Below, piece after piece: positions 11,901-24,035 of a stretch of DNA of 64,000 nt. Origin of the DNA: Pyxicephalus adspersus. Taxonomy: Eukaryota > Chordata > Amphibia > Anura > Pyxicephalidae. Where the stretch lies: contig NC_092859.1 of the NCBI RefSeq assembly GCF_032062135.1, positions 49,662,710-49,726,709 on the forward strand, written 5' to 3'. The notes beneath the pieces were generated by a model, which was not told the origin of the DNA, made no database searches, and saw only the letters and a program-made list of their open reading frames with translations. Position numbers and translations under genes: made by a program. Position 1 is the stretch's first letter, and each line of letters opens with the position of its first letter.

Positions 11901-13979
11901 CTATTGCCACTAAGCAGGCGACTGTTACTACCTTAACGGAGATCTGCATTCTCCCACTGGAATCATTAGGATGGACCTACAGTACAATAGACGGCCAAAG
12001 GGATGCAGAAGCAGGGAAGACTCCTAACAAAGTCTGTTACCCATAACATGGTGTCCAAGGCGGGGGCCTCTTCTCAGGTGTTTCTCTGGCCTGATCCTGC
12101 ATACCATACAGTGGAGATGTCTGTAATGTAAACATTTAATAATGTGGGTTACACTGAATGGAAGGAAGATTTAAAGGACATTTTGACCAATATTACGTAA
12201 AGTTGTCATATAGGGAAGAGGAGCTTTAAAAATCTAAAACAGTTAAACCAACCTAAATAGACAATCTCAATTTAAATACAAAACAAAATGTTAAAATATA
12301 TAATATTTGTTGAATTCCATATTGCTATAGATATTTTTATAGACCCCTGTATAATTACTTTTTTGCTAAAGCATCATATTAATAATTATGTCTGAACTTT
12401 AAAGGAATCTTGGCTCCCATAAGTCAACATAATCGTTTTAAAGTTTGCTTTATTTTAAATGTTCTTTTAGAATCATGATAACAAGGTGAGGGTAGGTGCA
12501 GACACAGTATTCTTCAAGGGGATAGCTTATTAGGTGCTGCTTGTAATTAATTATTTCAGCAGTTTTTTTTCTATTTTAAACTACAATTATATTTTTTAAT
12601 TATGCTGACATCAACAATGTGTTTTACTACAACTTTCTTTCTAATATATGAGTACATAATAGATAAAAATGCATTATATTACTATGAAATACAATATTAT
12701 TAATCACATTTTTACCATGCTTCTTCTAATTTTAATTAGTACCAAGCTGTACATGGCACACCAGAATAATGGACTTGTTCCCACAGCTTATTCATCGAAC
12801 AATCATTCTGGTTGAGTCTAGGTTTCATGTGCCAAGCAAGCATCTCTCGCCTATTTGAATGCAGAACAAAAAGATGAATACCCTCTGCCATCTAGTCTCC
12901 CTTTTCAAAACATTCACACCTAATACATGGCAAGTTATATCTTCACAGCCAAAAGGATGAAATACCTTGTCTGTTTCCACTTTCACTAAAGCTTAATTCC
13001 CAAGCACCCTGCCATCTTTTTTAGGGTCTTCACAATGGCTTTTTGTTTAATGCTAATCTTCAGTATATTTCATTTTACCATTAACATTGCCTTGAGACAG
13101 CAGTCTACCTCAATAAGTATAAAGTACATGACATGCAATACTATAATTATAGTGTCTGGGAACTCTAGTGACCCATTAAAATTGATTTGTATAGTAAGCA
13201 GAAATTCTAAGGACAGAGGCAGGTGAGACATAAACGCCAGCCTGCTGAGTTCATTCATTGCCAGTCTATGAAGTACAAAAAAAGCATAATCCTAGCAGGA
13301 AAATCAATACAGAAGTTCAAATGCAATACTGGATAAATGTGGAAAAACCAACATCAAAAACATTTAGTTTTAAAGGTCTTGTCAAGTAAAAAAAAGTAGT
13401 TTATTTCAGGTGTCTTTTTTTTTACTGGCAGGGGGCATTTGTTATTTTTTCAACATCCAAACAGTTTATGGAATAAAAAGAACGACCCTGATTTGATTAT
13501 TGTAGAATGCATGAGTCGATCAGCCATCTTAATTTAACAACCATAAATGTTAATCCATTGGCATTAGAGGAGATGTCTGTAAAATAGATGGATACATGTA
13601 TTTGATCTGCTCTGGTCTTGGTCCTCAGTTTTGTTCCACTGCATGACCATTTCGATTACAGATAGATTTTAACAGCAAAGTACTAAATCAACAGACAAAA
13701 TCTGTAAAATCTTTACAATATTGTGGGTGAGTAATTAGAGGTGTACAATAAAATAGACCGTAAACTGACAAGAAAAAATCTTTCATAAGTAACAGGAAAT
13801 TGTTATTCAGATTTGCAGTCTATATGTAAAACTACTGTATATGTTTATCTATAAATGTCAAAGTTTGCAAAAAACAAGGAGAATACAACTGAAAAGGGCT
13901 GTAAGAGAATAATAATAAAGAGGAATAAAAATAAAGAGGCTACCCTCAAACTTTAGTGCATATGGCCTTGGCTCAATAA
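8954..13979. other. AT-rich DNA, no recognisable gene
   Basis: No protein-like frame is recognised on either strand. A short block at about 11170-11215 (cacgttttgccaattgggct, then ttcacagggg) resembles the inner motif of the fold-back elements near 38260 and 58870, and may be a decayed relative. Several A/T runs are present. Confidence 0.5.
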
Positions 13980-14775
13980 ACTTTGCTTGTTAATGCAAAT
14001 ATCCAATTAGCCAATCACATGAAAGCAGTTCAATGCGTTTAGGAATATAGACATAGTCAGGACAACCTGCTGAAATTCAAACTAAGCATCAGAATGGGAA
14101 AGAAAAATGACTTTGAACGTGGCATGGTTGTTTGTGCCAATGCGGGCTGGTCTGAGTATTTCAGGAAAAGCTGATCTGCTGGGATTTTCATACACAACCT
14201 TCTCTATGGTTTACAGAGAATAGTCTGAAAAGGGGAAAAATTCAGTGAGCAGTAGTTCTCTGGGTAAAAATACCTTGTTGATGCCAGAAATTAGAGAAGT
14301 AAGGCCAGGCCAGTTTAAGCTGATAGAAAGGCAACAGTAACTCACAACATGTCAACCCTTAAAGCAGCAACACTCAATTTCTTTGTTAACCTGTGTCCAT
14401 CTCTTTATGACTGGAGTGTACCCATATTCTGCCACTGCTACTTCCAGGAAACAAATGTGACATGTCATAAAGGTGAAATCTGCTTTCTTGAACAAGACAA
14501 GTAAACAAATAAGTTCACTGTACCCAATTTTGCTTTAAAGTCACCAGGTCTTAATCCAATTGAGTACCTTTGAGATTTGGGGAAAAAGCAGATTTTCACC
14601 ATGTATGTACAGCATGCAGTGACTTCCTGATGGACCAAACCACTGAGGAATGTATTGTTGAAACAATGCCACAAAGAATTATGGCAGTTCTGAATGGAAA
14701 AGTGAATTTAGCAAGATCAGGCAAGGGAGAGTGATACTAGAAAGGCATACCTAATAAGGTGCCCAGTGAATGTAT
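13980..14775 (+). pseudogene. Internally deleted Tc1-like transposon remnant
   Basis: The segment tttgcttgttaatgcaaata is followed by a frame with DFERGMVV, a helix-turn-helix-like region of the Tc1 type, and VYRE-like residues around 14100-14225. This is the DNA-binding end of a Tc1/mariner transposase. Around 14370-14395 the sequence jumps to the catalytic end, recognisable from cagtcaccagatcttaatcc-like DNA encoding LNPIE (about 14550-14565). It ends with the typical cctaataaggtgcccagtga at about 14748-14767. The middle, with the first catalytic Asp, is missing, and stops interrupt the rest. A clear left terminal repeat was not found. It cannot encode an active enzyme. Confidence 0.8.
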
Positions 14776-15344
14776 TTGACCATCCATGGTAGTGAAGAAG
14801 ATTGACCAATCAGAATGTTGATCACCAGCAATTGGACTGAGCAGAGACAAGCAGCTTTAAAGAAGAATGTGCTATGAAGTCCATTGTCCATTTGTTAGGC
14901 AAAATATAAAAAATTTGCAGATGGCGTCAATCTTAATTTGACGATAATGGTACAATCCCTAACTTCTAACTCTAAAATGACCTAATTTGCTTGACATTGG
15001 TTAGATGTATTGGTACCATAGGCCTTATCTTCAACCATTTTCTATATTTATCTCTGTCATTTGACATCTAATGGATTTTTTTTGCTCATTTCCTCTAACT
15101 GTTCTCCCCAAAAAAGAACTGTAGCTAACAGTTATTACCTAGAAAGAAATACACAAAATGCAGTTAAAACACTGTAAGATGTCCTATATCTTTCACACTC
15201 CAAAAATGTTTTTGTGTCCCCATTTCCCATTAAGAATTATACGTTATTGAATATTCTGGGTTATCCACTATACCAAGAATCTAGACAACACCTCCGCCAC
15301 TGGGAGTAAAATGCATAAATTATGTGCTTTGTGAAAACCTCTCT
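14776..15344. other. Spacer between Tc1 remnant and Ngaro-like copy 1
   Basis: No gene or repeat recognised. GC content and G-richness rise sharply at about 15350, where the retrotransposon begins. Confidence 0.5.
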
Positions 15345-15579
15345 TTCTGCTTCCAGTAAGGCCTGGGGACAGAGACCAGGGGGCGATAGATGTAGGGTCG
15401 GAATGACTTAGTGGGAAGGCTGAGTTGTGTTGGGGGGTGTTAGGAAAGAATTGTTTTAGAAATATGGAGGGGAAGAAAAGGGATGGGATAGGTGAAAAAT
15501 ATAAACAAAGGATGGAGATAAGATAATAGAAGAACAGGGGTGATAAGGGGGAAGGTCAAAATTTTGCTGAAAGAAGATT

Positions 15580-17200
15580 GTGGTCACTTACCTGCAGTCT
15601 TCCAAATGTTCTGTCATGCAGAACATTGAGGCCTTGGGGGCGCAGCTAAAAACGATCAGGGGAAAAAGGTCCTGCATGCCTGAAAGAGCAGTTGACATCT
15701 GTGGTGAGGGTGACCTCTGTGACTTAAGCACCCCACGACCAGAGGGTGCACAGCCTCGGAGGTCTGAGCCTCCAGTGCACCTGACTCCGGAGGTCTCCAG
15801 GGCTCGTTGCCTCATTGGCAGCCCCCTAGGGGACCCTTCAGGCCTCCACGCTAAACAGGTTGCCTCAACTGAAGCAGGAGACTCTGGGAGGAATCCCCTC
15901 CAGAGACGAAGCCCACGAGAGCGGAGGCCCAGGTCTGTTCACACCAGGACTACCTGTCGATCTTTTATGCTGCAGGAGCAAACGGCCTTTTCTGTCCCGT
16001 AGCGCAGGCCTGTCCGTGGAGAGAAGAGTGGAAAGAAGAGGTCCGAGGATGCGCAGTTTGCAAGTGGTTAAGCGAGGTGGCTGAAGGCATTTCGAGCAAG
16101 ATGGCCTCTGTGGTGAAGACAGGCCAAGGCAAGATGGCCATGGCCTTCTGCAAGATGGCATCAAGAGGTGGAGCCGGGATTTCCAAGAAGGCGCTGGTAA
16201 CTTCATCTCTGACCTCAAGAGAAGAATCAGGAAATGGAGTGGGTAGAAATGCATCATCCAGAGGATGCAGTTTCCGGTCTACAATCGAACCTGGAAATAT
16301 CAGGGAGACTGTTCAGGCATGCGGCCTGGATAGAGGCAGCCCTCATACCAGAGGATCGATCGGAGGGAGAAGTATCAGAGGAGGAAGCAGGAGAGAATTA
16401 TGCGCCTGATGTTCCAGTCACGGGGCCTGCAGGCGGCAGGGCAATGTGGCATGCTGGTAAGGGGGTTGGGAAGGTGAGGGGGGAACTGGATGCCAGTAGC
16501 TTTGATGCAGGGTGTGACAAGGGTTATGCATGTTGGGACACTGAAGGAGAGGGGGCCCCTGGAAGGGAGGATGGTGGTCACCGATGTGTTGAAGGTCAAG
16601 GGGGTGCCAGAGGTGTTGGACAATGTAAGGGCTTTATTGTTAAGCTTGCTACAGCAGGGACCGGTAGCTGTGACTGTAAGAGTGGGTTGTTAAAAGGAAA
16701 AAGGGGCCCTAGAGAGGATGAGAGATGTGGGTTGGGGTAGGGGAGAAATAGGGGTTGGCCTGGATGGAAGGAATGTCGGTGTGGGACAGTCCCAAGACAC
16801 AGTAACAGTAGTGAACAAACAGGTCAGTGGGGGAGATAATGCAAAAGGGGAGGTTTTACGTGTGTTTAGAAGGGCCACTGGGTGCGCATTTGAAACAGGA
16901 GGTGCGTGAGAGAGTTTGGAGGGGTGAGTACGTGGAAATGTTTTCAATGCTAATGCTGAAGCGATTAAATCTGGACAAGGTAGGTGGGGATGGTAAAAAA
17001 GGGGAGGAGGAAGTTTGGTGACATCTCCTTATCCCACAGATATTTGGAAATTAGTTACAAGCCTTTTCTATTTTGGCTAGTGTGATAGAAGAAAAGGCCC
17101 CGGAGCATTGTTCAGTGTTGTTTGGATATTTGGATGGCATTAGTGATGCATATAGAGTGTAAGAAGGGCAGGCCTGGCTGCGTTTACGAATTTCATCAGG
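15580..17200 (+). pseudogene. Gag-position region of Ngaro-like copy 1, not recognised
   Basis: This GC-rich stretch has overlapping open frames of up to 168 codons (for example 16234-16740), but no motif I can name. It lies between the leader and the RT, where these elements carry gag. Coding is inferred only from position and composition. The reading frame appears fragmented into at least three pieces. Confidence 0.35.
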
Positions 17201-17429
17201 GAAAAGCAGTCAGGCCTTCTTTGCAATGGGATCACAAAGACATTGGCTTGTGGAGGAACCTGATGACCTTGGTGCGAATTTTAAACCAGCCCTTTTTTTG
17301 GGGGGTGGCAGGCGTTCTCTGGATCACCGGCCCTTCGCAAGTGAGGGCTCTGTTGGCAGTTCAATGAGGGGGTGTGCAGATTCAGAAATGCCTGTCATTT
17401 CTGACATGACTGTTCAGCTTGCCGGGGAT

Positions 17430-18470
17430 GCCATAGTTTCACACAATGTGGGCGACAGCTTAAGGCCCGAGGGGTGGAGAGTGTTGAAAAAAGGGAAGAC
17501 CCCCGTGCTCCTAGAAAGGATGCAGCCTTTCCTAAATAGGTACCCCAATAGGGAGGCGGCTGGGATCCTGGCAGCTGAGTATAGAGAGGGCTTCCGTAAT
17601 CCTAGCGGCATGGAGTTTCTGCCGTTTATGCCACAGAAACTGCGGTTGGCGTTGAGGCATCCTAAACCGGTTTGCTGATCCACCACTGTGGGATTTGGTG
17701 GTCTACCCATTGGGCTTAGTGCCTAAGGAGGAGGTCAATAGGTTTCAGCTTATTCACCATTTGTTTTTTCCACAGGGCGGATCGGTGAATTCGGCCATCG
17801 ATCCGAGGCTTTGCTGAGTGTCCTATGGATCTATTGATTCTGCAGTTAAGTGGGTAAAAATACAGAAAGGGTGCTTTGCTTGTGACAGTGGACATTAAGG
17901 GGGCCTTCTGTTTGTTAGCCAGATAGCTAACATATGTTGGGAGGGACTGTATTTTGTAGATAGGTTTCGTGCTCCTTGTTTGAGACTTTCAGCTCTTTTC
18001 TAGAGTGGATTGTGCGGGACTTGGCGGGGGTTTAGTCAGTGTTGCATTATTTAGACGGCTTCTTATGTATAGGTCCGCCAAGGTCTCGGGTATACCGTGT
18101 GCTGTTAAGTACATTGAAATATGTGGTGGAGAGATTTGGGATCCCCTTAGCTCAAGAAAAAAACATCAGGCCTGACTATGGAATGGACATTTACTGGGGA
18201 TAATGATTGATACGCTGGCAATGTAATGCAGATTTCCGGGGGGTAAGGTGGCAGATCTTAGGGTAGCATTAGGCAGGAGAAAGTTAAAATTGAGACAGGT
18301 AGAGTCCTTGCTGGAAAAATAAATTTTGCATGCAGAATCATGCCTATGGGTAGGATATTTGTGCATAGGTTGGCGGCCGCGACAGCAGGAGTGTAATGCC
18401 CTTCACACTAGGTGCGCTTGTCGCAGGACCTAAGGGATGATTTGGTGGTATGGAGTGTCTTCTTACAGGC
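17430..18470 (+). pseudogene. Reverse transcriptase of Ngaro-like copy 1 (broken)
   Basis: The upstream part ends NREAAGILAAEYREGF and MPQKLRLAL, the conserved lead-in to RT in this group. It is followed by VPKEEVNRFQLIHHL and GGSVNSAIDP. Motif A is recognisable as VDIKGAF (about 17890). Motif C has decayed from YLDD to YLDG (about 18045). A later block, GIPLAQEK, precedes the region aligned with CFLGIIIDS of copy 2. At least five stops or frameshifts interrupt it, so no functional enzyme can be made. It continues directly into the RNase H region. Confidence 0.75.
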
Positions 18471-18501
18471 TTAAAATGGGAGGGCGTTGTGGTTGGATGG
18501 C

Positions 18502-18857
18502 CTGTTGGATAGCCTGGATCTCAAGTTATTTACCGATGCAGCAGGGTCAAAAGGACATGATGTGTATGTTCACAAGGCTTGGAGGGTAGAATTTGGCCTT
18601 CTAAGTGGGAAGTGTTTTTTTTTTTTTTTTTTTTAATCTGCTGGTGTTTACAGTGGAATTGTGCGAAGAGAAGTTGGCCAATAAGAAGATTTACTTCCAC
18701 AATTTGGAAGTGGTTCAGGCAATTAACAAATGGTCTGCATCTGAAAACCGGTTATTCATTTATTGCAGCATTTATGTTTACTGTGTATGCGCTTTAATGT
18801 GTTTCTGTGGGTGGTGCACATTCCCGGCGCAGCTACTCAGGTGGCAGATGGTTTGTC
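18502..18857 (+). pseudogene. RNase H domain remnant of Ngaro-like copy 1
   Basis: It begins LDLKLFTDAAGSKGHDVY, which aligns with LDLVTDASGAHGYGAY of copy 2; the Asp after FT is the first catalytic acid. It later contains VVQAINK (copy 2: VVEVINK) and the terminal VVHIPGAATQVADGLS, matching VHVPGCDNVIADSLS. A pure T run of about 22 bases at 18613-18634 is inserted in the middle and breaks the frame. The flanking sequence also carries losses compared with copy 2. Confidence 0.75.
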
Positions 18858-18899
18858 TTAGTTGCAGTGGGATACTTTTCGGAGACTAGCGAAGCAATG

Positions 18900-19515
18900 C
18901 AGGGTCCCATGCACGGTGGATTTGTGGCAGATAGCCATAGGACAGTGATGGCTCTGATTGACCGTTTGATTGCTGGGGCTACGGGGTCGGCATATATGGC
19001 AATTTGGCGGGAATGGTTCTTGTTTTGCAGTGAGTTTGGGAAACCCAGATCGGCAGGGGAATGTGTGTTTATTATTAGGCTTTTGTGTAGGGCTCGGGTG
19101 AGGGTTTTTTCAGTTTCCATTCAGTTTCAGTCCAGTTTCTTATTCATTGTTGTTGTCTTTACTGGGAGATGGTACTGTTCAGGGTGGCTGTTGTAATGGC
19201 ATTTGTTAGGCCATTTCAGATTGGGAAGTTAGTGAGCCCAGCACAGGCTCGAGGTGGTGGAATTCAGTGGAAGGATGTGTGCTGTCAAGACGGCAGGGTA
19301 GTGGTATGGATCAGGAAGTCTAAAACAGATCTCAGGGGAAAGGGATTCAGGGTGGTATTAGGTAAAGTGCAGGGAAGTAGAGCTAGCAGAGTGAAGGCAG
19401 TGGAAGACTTTCTATGGCAAGGCAACAAGGTGGGGATTAGGGAAAGCAATGATCAAAAGGATTAGGCGTTAGGAGTCATTGCATTACAGGTTGTATGTTC
19501 GGCCGCATCTGGTGG
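18900..19515 (+). pseudogene. Tyrosine recombinase remnant of Ngaro-like copy 1
   Basis: The N-terminal part contains AYMAIWREWFLFCSEFG, aligned with GYVGTWREWFVFLQNEG of copy 2. The catalytic part contains GKLVSPAQARGGG and VVVWIRKSKTDLRGKGFR, with the conserved Lys in SKTD. The stretch that should carry HxxR is missing: the sequence runs from EDFLWQGN to RLYVRP within about 90 bases. The nucleophile Tyr motif RLYVRP therefore survives (about 19485-19505) without the His and Arg that work with it. The internal deletion is roughly 50 codons. Confidence 0.75.
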
Positions 19516-19639
19516 AAGTGTGAGTCAATGGGATGGCGCAAGGGTGGCGGGAAAGTCAATGTTTTGTTCAAGGGTGGTGAAGAGGGGGGTGGTATATGTG
19601 CATATGGCTGGCATTTTGTTTTATTTTATTCAGGTTCCA

Positions 19640-20218
19640 GTCTATGTTTTATTTGGATAGTCGGACATTCTTATGTGTGCTGGGGAGCTCAGAGGGCTGG
19701 AGGGTCACTAGCTGGGTATTTCCCGAGAGGAAGGAATTCTACGCTGAATAGGGGTACCGGGCATATTATGGAGCAAGGTCTTGCCGGGAATTCACAAATT
19801 TGCCAGGATCGGTAGGCCTCCCGATGTTGTGGTATTATATGTAGAAGGAAATGATTTAGGGGAGAGGTTCATGCGGGAACTCATTAGGGATGTGAAGTGG
19901 GATTTCTTGATGCTGTGCACTGCATTTCTGAATTTAATAGTGGTGTGGTCAGAGATAGTGGCCAGAACCAGGTGGCGAATGGCTTGGTCGGTGGATCGCT
20001 TAAACAAGGTGCGTGTGAAGGTAAATAAAGAAGTGGGCAGATTTTTTGTGAGGAATGGGGGAATAGTAGTTTGTCATAGAAACCTAAAGGAGGACTTCCA
20101 GAGGTATCTACAAGGGGATGACGTTCATTGGAACGCTGTAGGCATAGAATTATGGTTCTTGGGTTTGCAAGAGGGGATTCAGCTAGCCCTGCGGGTATGG
20201 AGGGGCATGCAAGTGTAA
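19640..20218 (+). pseudogene. SGNH hydrolase-like domain, Ngaro-like copy 1
   Basis: It contains WIVGHSYVCWGAQRAGG (block I, Ser in GHS), LYVEGNDLG (block III, GND), and GDDVHWNAVG (block V, Asp and His) near the end. The last 145 codons (19781-20218) are open. The early part shifts frame near 19700-19780. SGNH/GDSL-type hydrolases are known passengers in some Ngaro and CR1 retrotransposons; their role in retrotransposition is not established. An acceptor-like ttttattttattcag precedes it at 19620-19634, in the same place as in copy 2. Confidence 0.7.
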
Positions 20219-20640
20219 AGTATTACACTAGCGGTGCAGTGGCGGTTGAGGTCCTCAAGGGGCAGTGCGTGGAGAAGTTGATATGGTATGATATGATATG
20301 GTATGGAAAGCCATCTTTAGTATGGGGTCCTAAAAAAATGGTTTTAAAGTGGGAAAAATGGGTGGTGTGTTGGTTTGGGGTTATTGTGTATTTTATATAT
20401 TCCTGAGACGGTGGAGTGGCACCTGGGAGTTGTAAATATTAAGGAGTGCAAATCCCTGGGTTAAGTTGGTGAAGGAGTTAAGCCCTTGAGGACCAACTTG
20501 GTAGTATGGATAAGGGGGTTGAATTGTTGTTACATGCACCATACTCGGAGGTGTCTTTATTTAATTGGAATAGGGCTGGGGGGTGGGAAAGGTACGTGGG
20601 TCTAAAAAAGATCTTACCTGTCTCAGTCAAGAAGTAAACT

Positions 20641-22117
20641 GCTGTTTAGTATTGACTTTTTGAACTCATCGCATAAAGGAACAGGTGACGTACCTTCTGC
20701 AATAACTGTTTTTACCTGCCTAGGAGCTGCCCTCTGGTCAAACTTTTCTGAGTTTCAAAGCAGTTGATACACGGCTCAGCATTGCTTGCCAGGGAAACTT
20801 GCCATTCTTTGCATTACTTGTATATGTCGGAAATTAATAAACTCCCGCACACCTGCCTAAATCTAAGAACTATCCCTGGTAAGGGCATGTTAGGCAAGCA
20901 CACCATGCTGTGGATGGCACAAACTTTCCTCTGTTTATTCAACAGTGGTAAAAATAAATTGTCTAAAATGTTACAATCTATTTAATTTGATGTTTCAAAT
21001 AATTGAGATAATGTATTCTTTGCCACAAATACACTATATGTTTTTAAGTGTTTTCATCTGATTTCATCTTAGTTTCTAAAAACCAAATTGGCCAATTAAT
21101 CCTCGGGTCTTCCACTCACATTGAGCTTAGTGAGTAAGCATGTGTGTGGCTGGGTAGAAACTTTACAAAATCAACTGCCTTATGGACACAGACTGATGTT
21201 ACTGGTTTCCATTTATCTGTTAAGCATTATGGAACATTGAACATTATTAAAAATATTAGTTATACAACAAGCAAAGATTTGCTCTTGCCATGTCAGAATT
21301 TTAAAGGAATCTGTAATGTAGTAAATGCCTATAATGAGAATCTTCAAGTAGTAGCTATAATTCAGTAATTCTAAGGCCAGATATTACACACAAGTTGAGT
21401 AGGTTCAACTTTACTGGTACATTCACTCTCTGATCAGACCCAGGGGTGCACTGGTGAGCTCTGCAACTGATTTATTGTGAAATAAAAAGCACATAGTAAA
21501 CTTTTTTGTTTATTTTTAACATCTAACCATGTGCAGGTAATCATTTAAAAAATCAGGTACCTAATTGTAAAGTGAATGCAGCTTCACTTTAATATGTATC
21601 TTCACACTTTTTGTAAACCAGTTGCAGTGAATGGTCAGTTTAGCTTTTTATTTACCATAGTTCTCCTCTTCAGTATTCTTGTATGGAAAGATCCAGACAA
21701 TTTCTGTAGGGCAATACCTGCTAAGCTGCAACCTTGTTTAATTAATGGCACAGCTCTGGTCACCACACATCTTCTTGCCCAATCATTCAATAGGCTGAAA
21801 GGGGTCTTCCAGAGTCCAAATTAGTCCTATAGAATAGCATCGTTTACCAAATGTGGCCACTAATCCTTCCATCCTTCTTATCCGTCCAGCACTAAAAGGT
21901 TTAACTGCTTTGAAGTCAGGATTCAAAGCCCTAGCAGCTGAGTTTGTAACAGAAATAAATAAAGAAAAAGTGTCTGGAAAATTAATATAATCCCTCTAAT
22001 CCTTGGCTCTAATAGTGGTTACAGTGGTTCTAGGTGTGCATAAGAACAACCTGTATTTTAACCCTACATTCATTAAAAATTAGGAATGCTTTTACAGTTA
22101 TATACATAAATAAATAA
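20641..22117. other. AT-rich DNA, no gene seen
   Basis: No recognisable protein or repeat family. Several short open frames (up to 82 codons at 21576-21824) show no motif. Confidence 0.5.
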
Positions 22118-22365
22118 ATGGCCCATATAGAGAACCCTCTTCCTAATTTTTCTCTTTGGGATCATTACAAAGAACAAGAGGGCACGCTTTGCGACTGAAG
22201 GAACAGAAGTTTAAGCCCCGGATAAGGTCTGTGAAAATGTGGAATCGACTCCCTCAGGAAGTAGTTTCAGCAACTATTATAGATTGCTTTAAGAAAAAGC
22301 TGAATGCTTTTCTAGAAGCACAGAAAATAACTGGGTATTAAGGCTTTAAAGTAAAGTAAAAGAAA
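22118..22365 (+). pseudogene. 3' end fragment of a CR1-like LINE
   Basis: It starts ggcccatatagagaaccctc and encodes RTRGHALRLKEQKFKPRIRS, then VKMWNRLPQEVV and FKKKLNAFL. This is the conserved C-terminus of the CR1 RT protein (RTRGHSLKL, WNRLP.EVV). The same DNA, reverse complemented, is present at about 41270-41545 in the larger copy. About 18 bases that encode the FFTVR-type segment are missing here. It is heavily 5'-truncated, which is usual for LINEs, and non-functional. Confidence 0.85.
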
Positions 22366-23534
22366 TTGCATTTTCCCCTATTGTCATTGGACAATTTCTG
22401 AATCCTTTTTCAAAATAAGCTCTTTTCTGACTTTTGCCCAGGTTTATGGCGGCAAATAAATGGATTTGCACTAGAAAGCTTAAAAAAGATACTGGTTCAT
22501 GGAAAGTCAATCCGCGCATGGAGGCGACATAGTAAAATGATGTCACAGAGAGTGTACCTTACTAAATATTTTTTTTTTTCAGAAAATGCTTATGGTTCTT
22601 AGATCTTTACAAAATAATTGCAATATCGCTGACCATGTTATTACTAGATTGGAAGCTGTTAGAACATGTGACATGCAAAAAACATTTTAAAAATATGTCA
22701 TTTTCAAAGTTAATTTGTAGTCAGGAAAAGTATTGAATTAACCACCTTACAACTTTTCAAGTAAATCGCCAAGCTCCTTAACATAGTATTGTCAACAAAA
22801 TTAGGTAATGAGGGAACCAGAGAGTGAAAAATAGTATGTTTTGCAAAAATGTGTTTTTTCAACTTTATTTTAAATTTGGTTAAGGGAAAAACCACGTCCC
22901 CTGGAAAGTTTGAAGTGGAGGTAGTGAAAGGACATACAAAATATCTGGACACATGAAACCATCCTTGCACTCTATTGTGCATTTGAAAAGTACAACATGC
23001 AGCATGCTGCCTACAAAACTACATTTTTATTCTTTTTTGCTGAAATATTGATAATTTGTATGTGTACATGTTTTCATAAATATAAAATATAAACTGTATA
23101 CAGTATGCATTAAGAACACTGCACATTCTCTTCCAAATCAAAACATGAAGAAAAAACTTACCAAACTTCTGTTATTCCCTTACAGAAAGTAAAGAAAATT
23201 ATATATGATATATGTTTAAATAATAGCAAGTGTTTCAAGATTTTGCTTTCCTTCGAACCACTGAACTGATATTTCATTGCATAACCACTGTTTCTGGGAA
23301 CTGCTGTACATCAGCGTGTGTCAGCTTCTGGCACCTGAGAACAGGTATTCCAGCACAGGATGATTCGACTTTATTCCACAATTCTTGTGCATTTCTTGGT
23401 TTTGCTTAATAATAAGCATTTTTTCATGTCACCCCTCAAGCCACCCCTGTGTTAGTGGTAATCCAATACAAAATTACTACTATTTTAATATACCAACATA
23501 GCTACCTTCTGGTATCTCTCATGCTCTTATTTCA
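22366..23534. other. AT-rich DNA, no gene seen
   Basis: Nothing recognisable on either strand. A 90-codon minus-strand frame at 22710-22982 has no motif. Confidence 0.5.
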
Positions 23535-24035
23535 TTAACCACCTAGCCGGTAAACCCTACCTTGGTTCGGGTCTATCGATTTTGCAAAAATCGATAAACC
23601 CGAACTTTTCTCACCGTATAAATCCCAATCACTTTCCTGGTCCCCGCTGCGATGATCCAGCGTCGATCGAAAAAAAAAAATACTCACCTTCTCCCCGCAG
23701 CTCCTCCGGACACGTCTTCTGTCTTCATCCGGCGAGTTCAGTGATGATCACCGGGGTTTCCGGGTGACGTCGCTGCATGCGTCGGTGCGGGCGGGAGGCA
23801 TGGCGGGAAATTCAAAATTTTGTATTGAGTTCCTTCGCATTGAACTCAATACAAAAAAGCTGTATTGAGTCCAATACAAAGAAATCCTTATATAATATAT
23901 ATATAATTGTATTATATATGTTCGGACATATTTCTGTAAGTTACAGGTCTATTTTAAAAAAAAAAAATTCATGAAAAACAGTGTACCGCTTTTGGTACAG
24001 AAATCTAGACCTCAGTGTAATGCCCAGGTGGTTAA
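23535..24035. mobile_element. Complete TTAA-flanked MITE (piggyBac-like ends)
   Basis: TTAA occurs at both ends (23535-23538 and 24032-24035). The inverted ends are ccacctagccggta and, read from the other side, ccacctgggcatta. Just inside the left end is a near-perfect palindrome, gttcgggtctatcgat then atcgataaacccgaac, at 23566-23605. The interior is GC-rich with CpG sites, followed by an AT-rich right part that ends ccgcttttggtac and then gcccaggtgg. No transposase is present. TTAA duplication is the piggyBac signature, so mobilisation by a piggyBac-type enzyme is the inference. Confidence 0.7.

Larger units (their letters stand above)
15345..20640 (+). mobile_element. Ngaro-like (DIRS order) retrotransposon, old copy 1
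   Basis: A G-rich block of about 5.3 kb stands out from AT-rich flanks. In order on the + strand it holds a purine-rich leader (15360-15570), an unrecognised gag-position region (about 15580-17200), reverse transcriptase, RNase H, tyrosine recombinase and an SGNH hydrolase. The same order is present in mirror orientation at 60900-64000. Recombinase in place of an integrase defines the DIRS order. The RT-RH-YR-hydrolase order fits the Ngaro group. Both ends are estimated from composition and from a loose match (cctgagacggtggagtgg near 20403) to the 3' region of copy 2. The terminal split repeats were not resolved. Multiple stops, deletions and a T-run insertion mark it as dead. Confidence 0.75.

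Noticed and set aside
15588..16257. Minus-strand frames in the gag-position region
   Set aside because: They are opposite to the coding direction of the Ngaro-like element and arise from GC-rich composition.
18579..18889. Frames containing a poly-Phe run
   Set aside because: Created by the T-run insertion inside the broken RNase H region.
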